NCBI GenBank assembly: GCA_029964075.1
Contig: CM057135.1
Location: 1,225,001 to 1,289,000, forward strand
Origin: Patiria pectinifera
Taxonomy: Eukaryota; Echinodermata; Asteroidea; Valvatida; Asterinidae
DNA length: 64,000 bases
Direction of reading: 5' to 3'
Of this stretch, positions 36,190 through 46,901 are shown piece by piece. Made by a program: the position numbers and the translations under genes. The notes under the pieces are model-generated. The model did not search any database. It worked only from the letters and a program-made list of their open reading frames with translations, and was not told where the DNA came from. Numbering within the stretch: position 1 is the first letter of the stretch; every line of letters starts with the position of its first letter.

Positions 36190-36283
36190 GTTTGCCGCTT
36201 GCTCATCCTCACTTGCAGTATACAACTCCTACTATATATAGTAGGAGTTGTATACTGCAAGTGAGGATGAGCAAGCGGCAAAC
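36190..36283. repeat. 94-bp perfect palindrome
   Basis: Two 47-base arms with no spacer, centred between 36,236 and 36,237 (CTACTATA then TATAGTAG), match base for base; the match stops at both outer ends. It could extrude as a cruciform, or be a fold-back artefact of sequencing or assembly. Confidence 0.95.
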
Positions 36284-36594
36284 ACGCATGTACGTGTACA
36301 TGTCGACTAAATATGTATGCAGACTCATTAAATGCTCTAATACATGTACGCGTTCACAAAAAAAAAACACCTAAATTAGAAAATCAAAAGCACCACATGA
36401 ACTTTGCAGTGCAGTTTTCCGATAGATTTTAATTTGTGTATTACATTTGCAAGGCTACAAGCATCAAACAGGCAATGTCCTAATAAGTCATTGGTAGGTT
36501 TTTCAGTGTGATCGTGGTCTCGCCTCTAACTGTATAAACTACGAAAGCGTATATGACCATCCGCGTTACCGCGTAACTGAGATAAAATGGTCTT

Positions 36595-36811
36595 GGAAAC
36601 ATGGAATACTGTGATAGCCCATCATGGAAACGTGGAATTCTGCGATATGCTGTCTTTGAAACTTGGAATTCCGTGATAGGCTATCGTGGAAACGTTGAAT
36701 GCTGTGATAGCTTATCACAGAAGCGTGGAATTATGTAATAGGCTATCGTGGAAACGTGGAATCCCGTGATAGGCTATCGTGGAAACGTGGGATGCTGTGA
36801 TAGCTTATCAC
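36595..36811 (+). repeat. Tandem repeat, 7 x 31 bp
   Basis: Seven units of exactly 31 bases beginning GGAAACGTGGAAT and continuing CTGTGATAGGCTATCGT with substitutions. Within several units GTGATAGCTTATCAC is itself a palindrome. Confidence 0.9.
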
Positions 36812-36885
36812 AATAAGTTCATGCAGATCTATATTAAAATACAAATCTAACAGGCCGATATCTCGGTTCTAAAAATGAAACTCAC

Positions 36886-36954
36886 CTCTTTACCAACACC
36901 TTGTGTCGAGTCTTTGTCATCCATTGAATAGCTAGTTGGCGATTCTGAGGTGTT
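36886..36954 (-). CDS. Candidate internal exon, 23 codons
   Basis: On the minus strand a pyrimidine-rich tract ending TTTTGTAG precedes 36,954. The 69-base block is open (NTSESPTSYSMDDKDSTQGV, then GKE), and GTGAGTTT follows 36,886. Both splice signals are strong. It lies 1.25 kb downstream of the exon at 38,204-38,552 on the same strand, so both may belong to one gene. The Ser/Asp-rich sequence resembles a linker. Confidence 0.5.
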
Positions 36955-38203
36955 CTACAAAAGAAAAAGAAAACAATTACACTATGTATTATATAATGCG
37001 TGTACAATGTACATGTACTTTATAGGTGCTTTGTGGAAAACAAATATTCTGTCGGGTGCAGGGAAAGTTGTTGCTTAGGCTGAGCAGGCTGCATTGTAGT
37101 TCGTCACCTGGATTTGAAAGCACTTGATGCAGGTTTGCTGTTGGCATATTGATCTGTATATATCCAGGCCCATCAATAGCGAGCCCATTGGGAAGATATC
37201 AAATTCAGTGATAGTCAAGGCGATATTTCATAAAATGTTCCATGAAGAGGCATTTTGGATTTTTTTGAGTAAAAGTTGGTAACATAACTTAACCTAATTT
37301 TGTGGTGCTAGATCCAAAAAATGATGGATACCAACCTGGAATTTTATTGGAATATGCCTAATTTGCATAAATCTGTAATACCCGTCGTGTTAAACATTTG
37401 TTCCCATATTTTGGTACACTTCTTTAGTATCTAAAGTTCTTTTCTACAGTTTAAGACTCTACTTACACTTCCTTACTATAACATTTGCTAAAGCATGTAC
37501 GTGAATTTTGAGGACATAGTAAAAATCCAAAATGGCTATTATTATATCCTTAAGTTGCGTGCAGTTACCTTGTCTCCAGATATCATTAAGTGGTCTTGCC
37601 AAACCTCAGTATTGATGAACTTCAGATTCACTATGTTGCTTACTGGAGCAGTTCCCCCATTATAACCTCATGGAAAATCAATGATAATATTGTGATATTT
37701 GAAAAAGGGAGGGGTCCTTAAATTTGGCTTCCAAGGTGAAAGGTTGCCTAAACTGGGAGACTTGAAAAAAGTTTAAGGAAATTCACAAAATTACGTTTTG
37801 TCGTTGACGTAATTATTGTAAGCAAAAGTAATCTGTTATTTTGGGAGGATTTCCTTGAAGTTGTTCCAAGTCCCCAAGTTAGTCAATGCTTCGCCTAATT
37901 TTAGCCCAATTTACGGACAACCCATTCCAGCCCCCGTTTACTTTTTGGGAAGATGTTATTTTTTTTCACATGATTTTCCATTTATTTTGGTTAAGTATAC
38001 TAAATAACTTTGTGAATTTGGTGAGATTACTTGATATCCTAGTGGAGACAAGGTAAATGCGTGCAACATGAGGGTATAATGGTAGCCATAATCTAAAATG
38101 GTGTCGCATGTCTCTTATGATCCAGCACAGTGCCGGTCATTTATGAAAAATCAATTCTTTTAAACTAACCTACATGTACATGTACTACTTCATTTTGCAT
38201 TAC
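36955..38203. other. Probable intron or intergenic sequence
   Basis: AT-rich, no coding frame. It is flanked by splice-like signals of two minus-strand exons. Confidence 0.35.
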
Positions 38204-38552
38204 CTGGTGTGTTGTAAACACAGAGTCTTTTCTTTGAGGGGTTTCCATGTTGCTCAATCACACCTCGTACGTTAAAAGTTTCCCAGCTGATGATTTGTTG
38301 GAAGCAGCCGACACCAACTACACTGTATTCCTCGAGGCAACCTGATGTATTTTTCCATATGGGAAAAAAGGCCTCAACTGCACGCTTCTGGAGGTCTTCA
38401 TATGAAGAGTTGATGTCCACTACCAAACATCTGGTCCCTTCCCCTCTTGCGAAGCGGACTCCTTTGTGTTGAGAGGTTCCATCAGTTCGGTTCATCCATT
38501 CCACTGTGATCCTGACATTGTCCGACTTGGATGATTTCTTCGTCAATTTAAG
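38204..38552 (-). CDS. Candidate exon encoding the small N-terminal domain of HECT-type proteins
   Basis: A minus-strand block of 349 bases bounded by TTTTTTGTACAG (acceptor, ending 38,553) and GTAATG (donor, from 38,203). It reads LKLTKKSSKSDNVRITVEWM, then RFARGEGTRCLVVDI, RAVEAFFPIW and ISWETFNVRG, ending KKRLCVYNTPG. The pattern V-W, a Gly-rich R, then AVE-FFP, then a Leu/Tyr-rich end parallels the domain at 29,640-29,910 of the HECT-like gene on the other strand. This suggests a second, intron-containing member of that family. No HECT domain was found in the window on this strand. Confidence 0.5.
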
Positions 38553-38915
38553 CTGTACAAAAAAGAAAGCAAAGTACATGTACATTACTTTCACTAAAAA
38601 CAATTCATGACAAATGTTCGTGAAAGGAAATTATAGCGACAATAAAGAAAAACAAATTATTTTGAACGTCAGTGATATCATCAATTAAGCTACAAGAGGG
38701 GGGTTGCTGCATGTAATGATTTTTAAATACCCTACACTTATGCATTACCAATTAAACACTGATTTGGAATTAAAAAATGCAGAATTATAAAAAAGCAGGT
38801 TTTGTTTGTGATTTCAACAGTATGAACCTGATATACAGACAGCGGCACAGCAATATGCATTTCCATCGCCTTTCTTTCAAAAAGGGAATAAATGTGTGTG
38901 TTCGGAAGGTATTAT

Positions 38916-39031
38916 AACACTCTGTTTAAGACCGGTTGGAGTCTGGATGGGTGATAATATTACCCCAGGCGAAGTGGAGCCTAGGGTAATTATCACCCAT
39001 TTAGACCCCAACCGGTCTTAAACAGAGTGTT
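38916..39031. repeat. Long imperfect hairpin (foldback or MITE)
   Basis: AACACTCTGTTTAAGACCGG on the left pairs with its complement at the right end (CCGGTCTTAAACAGAGTGTT). The match continues inwards through GGGTGATAAT/ATTATCACCC with a few mismatches to a short loop GGCGAAGTGGAGCC. No coding capacity. Likely a small foldback transposon. Confidence 0.75.
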
Positions 39032-40246
39032 TACTACAGACCAAACACATATTTATTCATATTCATAAATACCTTTTCGGTCCAAAAAAACAATCTTTTC
39101 AGTCCAAAAACTAGACGTTGCTAACAATTTTGTTCAACAATTTTACTTCATGTTGTATCAAACACTCGTCTGACTATAATATGGAATGTCCATCTACAAT
39201 TCCTTATCTTCTTAGGACATTGGCGTGCGCGTCGCGCGTACTGCGCGATGTCGCGCAAAACGCAGCTGGGTGGTGGTGGTGTGAATTTCGGAATTTGAAA
39301 TACTAATTCACTTGTAGTATTGCGCATGCCTACGTGACGAATGTGAAGTTCAACCAATGAAACGTTGAAAGGCACCGAAAAGTGGTTAAGACCAGCCAGC
39401 CAGCCATGTCTTTATCATCCGTTTAAGACCAGCCACGTGACGGGCTCTCGACTATTAGGAATAGGTAAACTGCCGTACGTATTTATGAATGCATATATTT
39501 AAAACCCAGGGGTTATTGGTTAAGGTTATTTTGATATTATTTACCTTTAACAGCTACATCATTTAAACTTTGTGAACTATCATAAAAAAATGCTTTCAAT
39601 ATGTGTTCCCTCTTAACATTTAACAACGAGAAAAAAAGATCTATATCTCCTCCTCCAATCCCCATGTAATTAAGTAATACAAACACACAAATACTATATC
39701 AAACTATTTAGGCTAAGGAATCATTGTGTTACATCATTTATCATTAATGCACAAGGCAAGGTCAATAATATCAAACTCCACATACCTTGGGGAGCAATCC
39801 CTATTTCTTTGATGTGACTCTCTAGGCTTCTTTTTGCAAATTAGTAAAAAAAAAAAAAATTGCAAAATAATCACATATTCAAAATAACTATCAACAGCTA
39901 ATTGTTTAATTCTATTCCTTTCATTATTCCACTAAACCATGATATTTAATTTAAATTAGAATCGTTTTGATCGTCAAAGTCATCATAAGCCAGTTTCGAA
40001 AGGCCACCATCTGAAAGGTTATAACAAAATTACCTATATTGCGGGCAATCAGATCCGTACGGGGTATTAAATGACATGGAAACATGACATAATAATATAG
40101 GTTCTGTGTAAACTCTTTTAGGTTCTGTTTTTAGAAATATAAGTGTGGTCTCAATTCGACTTGAGTGTCAAGCGTACTGTTGGTAGCCCCATAATTACAA
40201 GTGCAGGGATGAGACAGTATATTAGTAGTTAATATTGGAGGGTACC
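39032..40246. other. Non-genic stretch
   Basis: No gene seen. It has a short CG-rich patch at 39,230-39,265 (GCGCGTCGCGCGTACTGCGC) and an A-run at 39,848-39,860. Confidence 0.45.
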
Positions 40247-40509
40247 AGACTTTGCCATAGGTGTGGGGGTAGTACAAGACCAATTTTTTTTAAAATATTG
40301 ACCTTTTTTGACCCGCAAGGGAGGAGGACATCGGACCAAATCCCCACTCTCCCACTAGACAAAACCCCCAGGGAGGGGTATGGCGCCAATCCCCAAATAT
40401 CTTTCGTATTGAAGATCTCTCTCTCACAGGTCGATGTGTCTAATTGCTTATAAATCCAAAAGTCTGACCTCTTAAACAAATTTTAAAAAAATTCTATTGA
40501 TATATATAA
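40247..40509. repeat. Left terminal segment of Polinton C
   Basis: Inverse match to 18,245-18,498, from AGACTTTGCCAT through CCCCACTCTCCCAC and the GAGGGGTATGGCGCC block to the polymerase start. The six bases outside are GGTACC. Confidence 0.7.
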
Positions 40510-43500
40510 ATGATGAATACGATTAGGCCAATCGTTAAGGGATTCTCTACATGGAATAAAGCCACGCTGCGCGATTACGTCCAGCGATATAATGTACCGT
40601 ACAATCAAAATGTTGCTATTGTGGCGGGGATCTCTCCGGACCAAACCAAAGTTCGTTGGGACCAAGTCTGACACCTATTAGAGTGTAGCTGATCTTCCCG
40701 AACGCAAGCTTTCCCAAGACGAGAGACCACTCAGAGCGACCTCAAGGCCTAGGGAGCAGGTCCGTTTTGGAGGAAATATACCGCCGATTATGATGATTGT
40801 GATTACCCACTGTTAATTGCACAATAAACCAACAACAAATTCACATGGACAACAGGAATGTCGGCACCACAAATATAATCGTAATTTATTATACAATAAT
40901 CAAGAAATAGGCAGTAGTGATTGAGTCTTGATGAGGTGTTAATTGTCAGGGTCACTTAATTACACTTGGGAGTTAACTGACAGCTCAACTAAGCAGCAAC
41001 GCGCACAGCGTAGTTGACTGCTAAGTCAACAATGTACACTAATGTAAACAATGCTCGGCAAGTCAACAATGAACACTAATGTAAACAATGCACACCAAGT
41101 CAGCAACGTACACTAAGTAAGCAATGTACGCTTATGTAAATAACACACGCTGTCAGCCTTAACCTGATTTACGCCTTACCCATGCAAGCTAGCGTCAGCA
41201 TCGTACCGTACATTCACTTGTACGGCTGTGCGTCAACATCACACAGCGCAACTTCTGCACAGTCAGGGCCAGCGCAATTTACACAGTGCGCGTCAGCATT
41301 ACCCAAAACACAGAGCGCGAGCAATACACGACCTTACCGTCCGCTGTCCACAGCACAACTCCTCCGCGCGATCACGTGAATAGCCCTCACGTGAACAAGC
41401 ATACGCCGTACAAACACATATGCATGTACTAAACCTATGGGCCTTAGGCAACCAATAGCGTACGCGCATTCAGCCACTGGGCTCTTACGCTCCGCCCAGT
41501 CACCAACACACAGTGAATTTACGTTAGTGCAATAGGAATGACGTTGTAAATAAACTAGCTACAAGTCCCTACACTTTCCGCTACACTATTACGTGTAAAG
41601 TCTACATCAACGGTATAAAAAAACTACGAAGCTCAATTTAAAAACTTCAGGAAAAAGACACTGCATGAGCTCAAACAGATTGTAGACGATAACGATCTAG
41701 AATATAACCCGTCGGGTTATAATGGTCGATTTTTGAAAAAAAGATTTACTCTCGGCGATTCATAACTCTAGGCAACCCGAGAATTTTCAAGAGGCTGAGT
41801 TTAGAGCGACGAGGAGATTTAGAAACAACTTTAGAAACTGGGAACTGATTCCTAGACTTTTTAACGACGATTTAGTCAGATTTTTTGATACGCATACAGA
41901 TAAAATGTAAATAAAAAATCAAATCAGAATTGAGAGAGCTAAGAGGTTTAAATGTACAGCTCGCAATAGATACGAAAAAACCAAACCGGATGGAACGATC
42001 GAAACGATTGAAGCTATTCATTTTAGCGATCAGAGAGTCGTTTTAAATCAAAGTCAAATAAAACAGGTTTTAAAAGAAGACATCGACCAGCTATTTAGAA
42101 AGGATGAAAGGTGTACGAATCAAGGATCGGTTTGGGTTTTAAAAAAGATAATGGCATTGTATATCAACATCAACAGGTTTAACCCCGTGAGGGGTAGTTC
42201 TTATATTGACCTACCAAAATGTATCAAACAGAAAACGGCGATGATAAACATTAAAAACAAAGACGACGAGTGTTTTAGATGGTGTTTGAGAGCGGCTCTT
42301 GGCTTGTACACGGATAAAGTAAAAATTAAAATGAAAAAACGATCCTAAATATAAAATTCATAAAGAAAAACCGGTTGTATACACCAAAGATGACGGACTC
42401 AACTTTAAAGGCGTAGACTTTCCAACACCGATCGACCAGATACCAAAGATAGAAAGACAAAATAATTTAACGATACACGTATACGGTTATGAGGGGGAAA
42501 TATATCCATTATACGTGTCTAAAAACTACAAAGCAGAGTCACGACCTTTCGTTCTGTTTTTGTTTTTTGAGGGTGACAAGCATCACTACTGCTGGATAAA
42601 TAATTGTTAGAGATTGATTTACAACGTTACAAAACATAAAAGTAAGAAATATTTTTGTCGAAGGTGCCTGTGTCATTATAGAACGCAAGTAAAATTAGAT
42701 AGACACATGACCGATTGTAATGGCATAGATACACATCCGTCAAAGATTGTTTTTTTCTACCGCTAAGCGAAAATATGTAAATAACGAGTGGACAGTCGAC
42801 GAAAACGATGTGCCAATATTAGGATTTAAAAACTACAGGTTTAAACAAAAAGCACCGTTTGTAGTTTACGCCGACTTTGAATCGATATTAGAAAAAAAAC
42901 TCACACGATAAAAAGGACAACACGCAAAAGATTAACATTCACAAAGCTAGCGGTTATTCGTTGGTAGAAGTTAAATGCGACGGTAAAAATGTGTATCAAG
43001 AGACTTATAGAGGCAAAGACGCCTCAACTAGATTTACAACAACGTTGTTAAAATTACAACGCGACATAAATTGCCTATTAAAAAAAACCCAACCCATGAA
43101 ATTTAACGAGCAAGCTAAAGAACATCAGGATAAAACAAACACGTGTTGGATTTGCGAAAAACCAATTTATCAAAATTACTCAAGCAACCGTCAGTGCCAG
43201 AGTCTAAATGTTTCGAATGCAAAAAAAAATCAACAAATTTAGAAAGGTGAGAGATCACTGCCACGTCACGGGTAGATATAGAGGTGCCGCGCACGCCTAC
43301 TGTAATCTAAAATTACAAGTTAAACCGGGTTTTACCCCCATACCGGTCGTCTTTCACAGTCTACAAAATTACGACGCTCACTTGATCATGCAGAGTATCT
43401 CAGAGTATGAGGATAAAAAGGAAATACAAGTTATCGCTAAAAATTCGGAAAAGTATATTTCGTTTTCGATCGGAAATATGCGATTTATAGACTCGTTTAA

Positions 43501-44890
43501 TTTTATGGTATCTTCGTTGGATAGATTATCTAAAGCCTGTCCAAGAGAGTCGTTTAAACTACTCAGAGAACATTTTAATCGTCAAAACATCGATTCGTTG
43601 TTACAAAAAGGAGTTTATCCATATGAATACATGGACTCGTTTGACAGATTTCAAGAGACCAGCCTACCCCCATCGAACAATTTTACAGCAGCCTAAAAGA
43701 CAAAAATATATCGCAAGAGGACTACGACAGAGCTTAACTTACGTAGAATGAGTTTAACGTCAAAAACTTGGGGGAATATCACGATTTGTACGTCACTACC
43801 GATACGTTATTACTGGCTTGCGTATTTGAAAACTTTAGGCAAACGTGCATTACAAACTACGCGTTAGATCCAGCTAATTACTACACAGCACCGGGATTGT
43901 CTTGGGATGCCTTGTTAAAACACTCGGAAGTTAAACTTGAGTTGTTGACCGATGTCGACAAACATTTATTTGTTTCAAACGGCAAAAAGAGGTGGTATCT
44001 CGCGCGTTGGTGGTATGAGATACCACAAAGCCAACAACAAATACCTACCCGACCATAATCCAAACAAGCCGTCGAGTTACATCACCTACCTCAATGCAAA
44101 CAATCTGTACGGCTGGTCCATGAGTCAATACCTGCCGTACAAAGACTTTAAATGGGCGTCTACAAAAACGTTTACCGAGTCCAAGATATTATCTCTCAAG
44201 TAAACCTCGATTACCCACACAATCTCCTCGACCTGCACAACGATTATCCCCTAGCGCCAGAAAATATCGTCATACCAAAAGAATGGATGTCTGATTATCA
44301 AAACGAGTTATTGGATACCGAACCTAGTAGCAACGTGCAAAAATTAACGTGTACCCTTAATCCTAAACAAAAATATGTTTCGAACTACGTCACGTTGCAG
44401 TTGTATCTCAAACTCGGCTTCAAACTTAAAAAGCGCCTTGATGGCATCTTACATCGACAAAAACACGCAACTTAGAACAAATACGACCTCTGATTTTGAG
44501 AGACTTTTTTAAGCTCATGAATAACAGCGTGTTTGGTAAGACGATGGAAAACGTCAGAAAACGAATTGACGGTTGTCTACTCAAAGAAAATAACGAGGAC
44601 GATCGAGATGAATACCAAGCTATCGTCTCTAAACCGAGCTACAAAACGACGACGTCATTTTCAGAATGTAAATTGTCATTTGTCGAAAAGTCCAAGACTA
44701 AAACCGTGTTAAACAAACCGATCTATTGCGGAGTGAGTATCTTGGATCTCTCAAAGACGCTGATGTACGATTTTTATAACAAGCATTTGAAAGACGAATT
44801 ATCCGACGGATCATCCTTTGTACGACCCAACCAATAAGAAAGTGATCAGTAAATTTAAAGACGAGTTTGGAGGTAAAATAATCAAAAAAC
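40510..44890 (+). pseudogene. DNA polymerase B (Polinton), copy C, inactivated
   Basis: Starts ATGATGAAT at 40,510 in the context TATATAAATG. Blocks: the N-terminal extension (split by the solo LTR at 40,620-41,585), FNPVRGSSYIDLP (42,180), exonuclease I VVYADFESIL (42,860), and CWICEK and RDHCHVTGRYRGAAH zinc-binding-like parts. Exonuclease II follows at about 43,370 (FHSLQNYDAHLIM). Motif A reads LNANNLYGWSMS at about 44,090, with Asn where the catalytic Asp is expected. Motif B lies at about 44,500-44,560 (FFKLMNNSVFGKTMENVRKR). The YxDTD motif C is absent: the reading jumps near 44,800 from YDFYNKHLKDE to the later DHPLYDP region. Many stops and frame breaks are present (41,910, 42,345, 42,609, 43,220, 43,697). 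The 3' end is fused to the next gene at about 44,890. Confidence 0.85.
40620..41585. mobile_element. Solo LTR, 966 bp, inside the polymerase gene
   Basis: Begins TGTGGCGG and ends CCGCTACA, an inverted pair with one mismatch, and is flanked by CTAT at 40,616-40,619 and 41,586-41,589. Outside it, the polymerase N-terminus continues as in copy A. TG...CA ends plus a 4-bp duplication identify a solo LTR. It differs from the LTRs of the gypsy element at 51,297. Confidence 0.85.
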
Positions 44891-45105
44891 AAATTGCCTC
44901 TAAAGAGACATTTTCCGATGTAGACTGAGCGTTGCGTTACTACAACAAAGTGAGTGGACAGTCTACCGAACTACCCGTAGGACTGCAACGCGAACCCAAA
45001 CTTGAAGATTTTTACGAGCCTAGCGACCAACAAATAGAACGGGAGGAACGCTATTGGTGGGCTTCTTGGCTTACAGATACCTTTAAATTTAAAACTCTTT
45101 ATAAA
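44891..45105 (+). pseudogene. Small coiled-coil protein, 5'-deleted copy C
   Basis: Corresponds to the last two thirds of the copy A protein at 14,606-15,010 (ASKETFSDVD, then LPVGLQREPKLEDFYEPSDQ). The N-terminal coiled coil and start are missing because a deletion joins this gene directly to the polymerase, and a TGA at about 44,927-44,929 interrupts it. The C-terminus here is aromatic and hydrophobic (WWASWLTDTFKF), unlike copy A. Confidence 0.65.
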
Positions 45106-45109
45106 TAAA

Positions 45110-45990
45110 ATGAATGCGTATGGAAAAAAGCTCAATACCAGCAGGCTATTGAAAATACCCAGATCTATTAAGGGTGAGAGAAAAGAGGTGGTCATTACCC
45201 ACAATCCTAGTAGTATATCGGCGGGGCAAATGCTGAGGGTCAAGTTTCAACAACAACTCGAAATATGGCGTACTCAAGCATTGAAAAAGAAAACGTGTCT
45301 AAACTAAGAACAGGGGCTGAAGATGCTAATGCGGGCGCCAACAACGGCAAAGATCAAGCTATCGCGGATGCCTATGGTAACATATATTGTATTCCACTAG
45401 ACATTGACATACTGACTTTGCATCACTCTTTTTACCCCAGCGGTTTAAAACAACCTCTGACGTACGAGGTAAAATTTAACGATCACGAAAAAGTAGTCAA
45501 CAGTTCAGATACGGCGGCGATGTATTCTATTTCAGATTTGACTCTCGAATACGAAGTGGTGACCAACAGAGACCTAGCTATCACCATCGTTAGCTCGGTG
45601 GTCGAGTGGTAAGACATCTGCACTAGAAAGCAGGAGGTCGTGGGTTCGAGTCCCACCCGAGTGATTTTTTCCAACTTTCACTACGGAGGTAACACACTGA
45701 GTATACAGTGTTTAAAACGTCGGTGAAGGGCAAAACCTAATTTGATTTAGTATCAACACTGGAACGAAATTATCAAGTTCTTTGGAGACAGCGATACCGA
45801 AAGCGGGCGTGGAGTATCCAAATACTTAAATTTGACGGGTTGTGATAGGAAACTTGGAGACGGAGGAGGCATCAACGTTCAATTTAACAGAGAAGCCGCA
45901 AGTCAAGGTGACCTCACGATGTACGTCTTTTTAATCATGGATGCTCAATTGAACTTGGAAGACGGTAATTTCAAATCTATGTTAAGTTAA
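45110..45990 (+). pseudogene. Major capsid protein (hexon-like), copy C, interrupted
   Basis: Starts at ATG 45,110 in the context TTATAAATAAAATG. The N-terminal portion is followed by a frame change near 45,250, the conserved DQAIADAYGNIYCIPLDIDI block, FYPSGLKQPLTYEVKFND, and the EYEVVTNRDLAIT strand. There a tRNA-like insertion interrupts (45,588 to about 45,720). The C-terminal part (about 45,750-45,990) ends with MYVFLIMDAQLNL-type sequence and a TAA. Compared with copy A, about 180 bases after the insertion point are missing, while the C-terminal segment lost from A is present. It would have been the main virion shell protein. Confidence 0.7.
45592..45664 (+). tRNA. tRNA-like sequence (Ser-AGA-like) inserted in the capsid gene
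   Basis: A box TGGTCGAGTGG and B box GGTTCGAGTCC are both consensus. The T arm GTGGG/CCCAC is perfect, the D stem is GTC/GAC, and the acceptor pairs in five of seven positions plus one wobble. The anticodon loop CTAGAAA gives AGA (serine), but the loop carries one extra A and the variable arm is short, unlike a true tRNA-Ser. A T6 tract follows immediately at 45,665. It may be a tRNA pseudogene or the head of a SINE; insertion in a capsid gene favours retroposition. Confidence 0.6.
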
Positions 45991-45991
45991 A

Positions 45992-46597
45992 ATGACACAA
46001 CCGCATTGCGCTTTAATCATCGGCAAAACAAATTCTGGTAAAACCAAATGGATATCGGATCTGTTAGAGTCAGACTATAAACACGTATTTGAAGCGATAG
46101 TCATCATTTGCCCTACCGTTTTTAAAAATAAAACGTGCATCGAAAGAAAGTGAGTTCACGCAGATCCCGAGGTAAACCTATGCGATCCGGAATTGTACAA
46201 GATGACGCTCAACGAAGCGATCGACATTTACAGGAAAGAACTGGAAGGTGTTGCTATGCTGTTTATCGTAGACGATTGCTCTTCGGATCAAGAGATTAAA
46301 TATCGTAAAAAGACGTGCGCGCTAAGCAAGATGGCGTTTAGTGGAAGACACGTAAATCACAGCTGTTGGTTATTGACTCAAAAGTACAACAGCGTTTTAA
46401 AAGATTATAGAGAAAACACGGCTTGGTTGACATTATTTTACTGCAAAGATAAAACGTCGTTTGATCAAGCGTTAGACGAAAATGACGTCGTACCCATTGA
46501 AGAGCGCGATTATATAAAACGACGTTTGAGAGATGTGAAATATAGTAAATTGGTCGTATACACCGAACCTCCAGTTAGTTACGAGCTATTGGAGTAG
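45992..46597 (+). pseudogene. Packaging ATPase (FtsK/HerA, A32-like), one nonsense codon
   Basis: Start ATG 45,992, two bases after the capsid stop; 201 codons. Walker A is IIGKTNSGKT (residues about 9-18) and Walker B is AMLFIVDDCSS (about 88-98), followed by a sensor-like NHSCWLLTQKYNS. A single TGA at 46,151-46,153 (codon 54) interrupts an otherwise complete frame. Length and motifs match genome-packaging ATPases of Polintons and related viruses, which pump DNA into the capsid. Its place directly after the capsid gene fits a morphogenesis block. Confidence 0.85.
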
Positions 46598-46606
46598 GTA
46601 ATTAAC

Positions 46607-46716
46607 CTAGCTGCTTAACTAAAATAAGCTAGGTGCTTAACTAAAATAAGCTAGGTGCTCAAGTTAAATAAGCTAGGTGTTCAAGTTAAATAAGCTAGGT
46701 GCTCAAGTTAAATAAG
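46607..46716 (+). repeat. Tandem repeat, 5 x 22 bp
   Basis: Five units of CTAGGTGCTCAAGTTAAATAAG-type sequence, in the spacer between the ATPase and the next gene. Copy A has a related but shorter CTAGCTATTAATTGCTACT repeat at 13,160-13,230, so the array is variable between copies. Confidence 0.9.
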
Positions 46717-46901
46717 TTAAGTGAGTAGCAACCTACTCAACAAGCTACACAGGTATTACAATTTGCTAATCAACAAAAATTGAGTATTTACAATTTTTGG
46801 CTATTATCATCAAATCGCTGAATCTATCGTTTTAAATATACGAATACCTTTTGTAACAAAGTTGCAAAAGCTACAACAAAATTAAATTCGTTTCTGATTA
46901 A

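Noticed and set aside
35506..36374. Overlapping frames on both strands around 36 kb as genes
   Set aside because: The frames contradict one another, have ordinary composition and no splice support; one runs into the palindrome.
34476..36811. CRISPR-like array
   Set aside because: Units are contiguous with no unique spacers, and the context is animal DNA with introns and retrotransposons.
44698..45243. Minus-strand frames opposite the polymerase and capsid genes
   Set aside because: Antisense to well-supported Polinton genes.
45588..45720. A functional tRNA-Ser gene
   Set aside because: The anticodon loop has an extra base, the variable arm is short and two acceptor positions do not form standard pairs.
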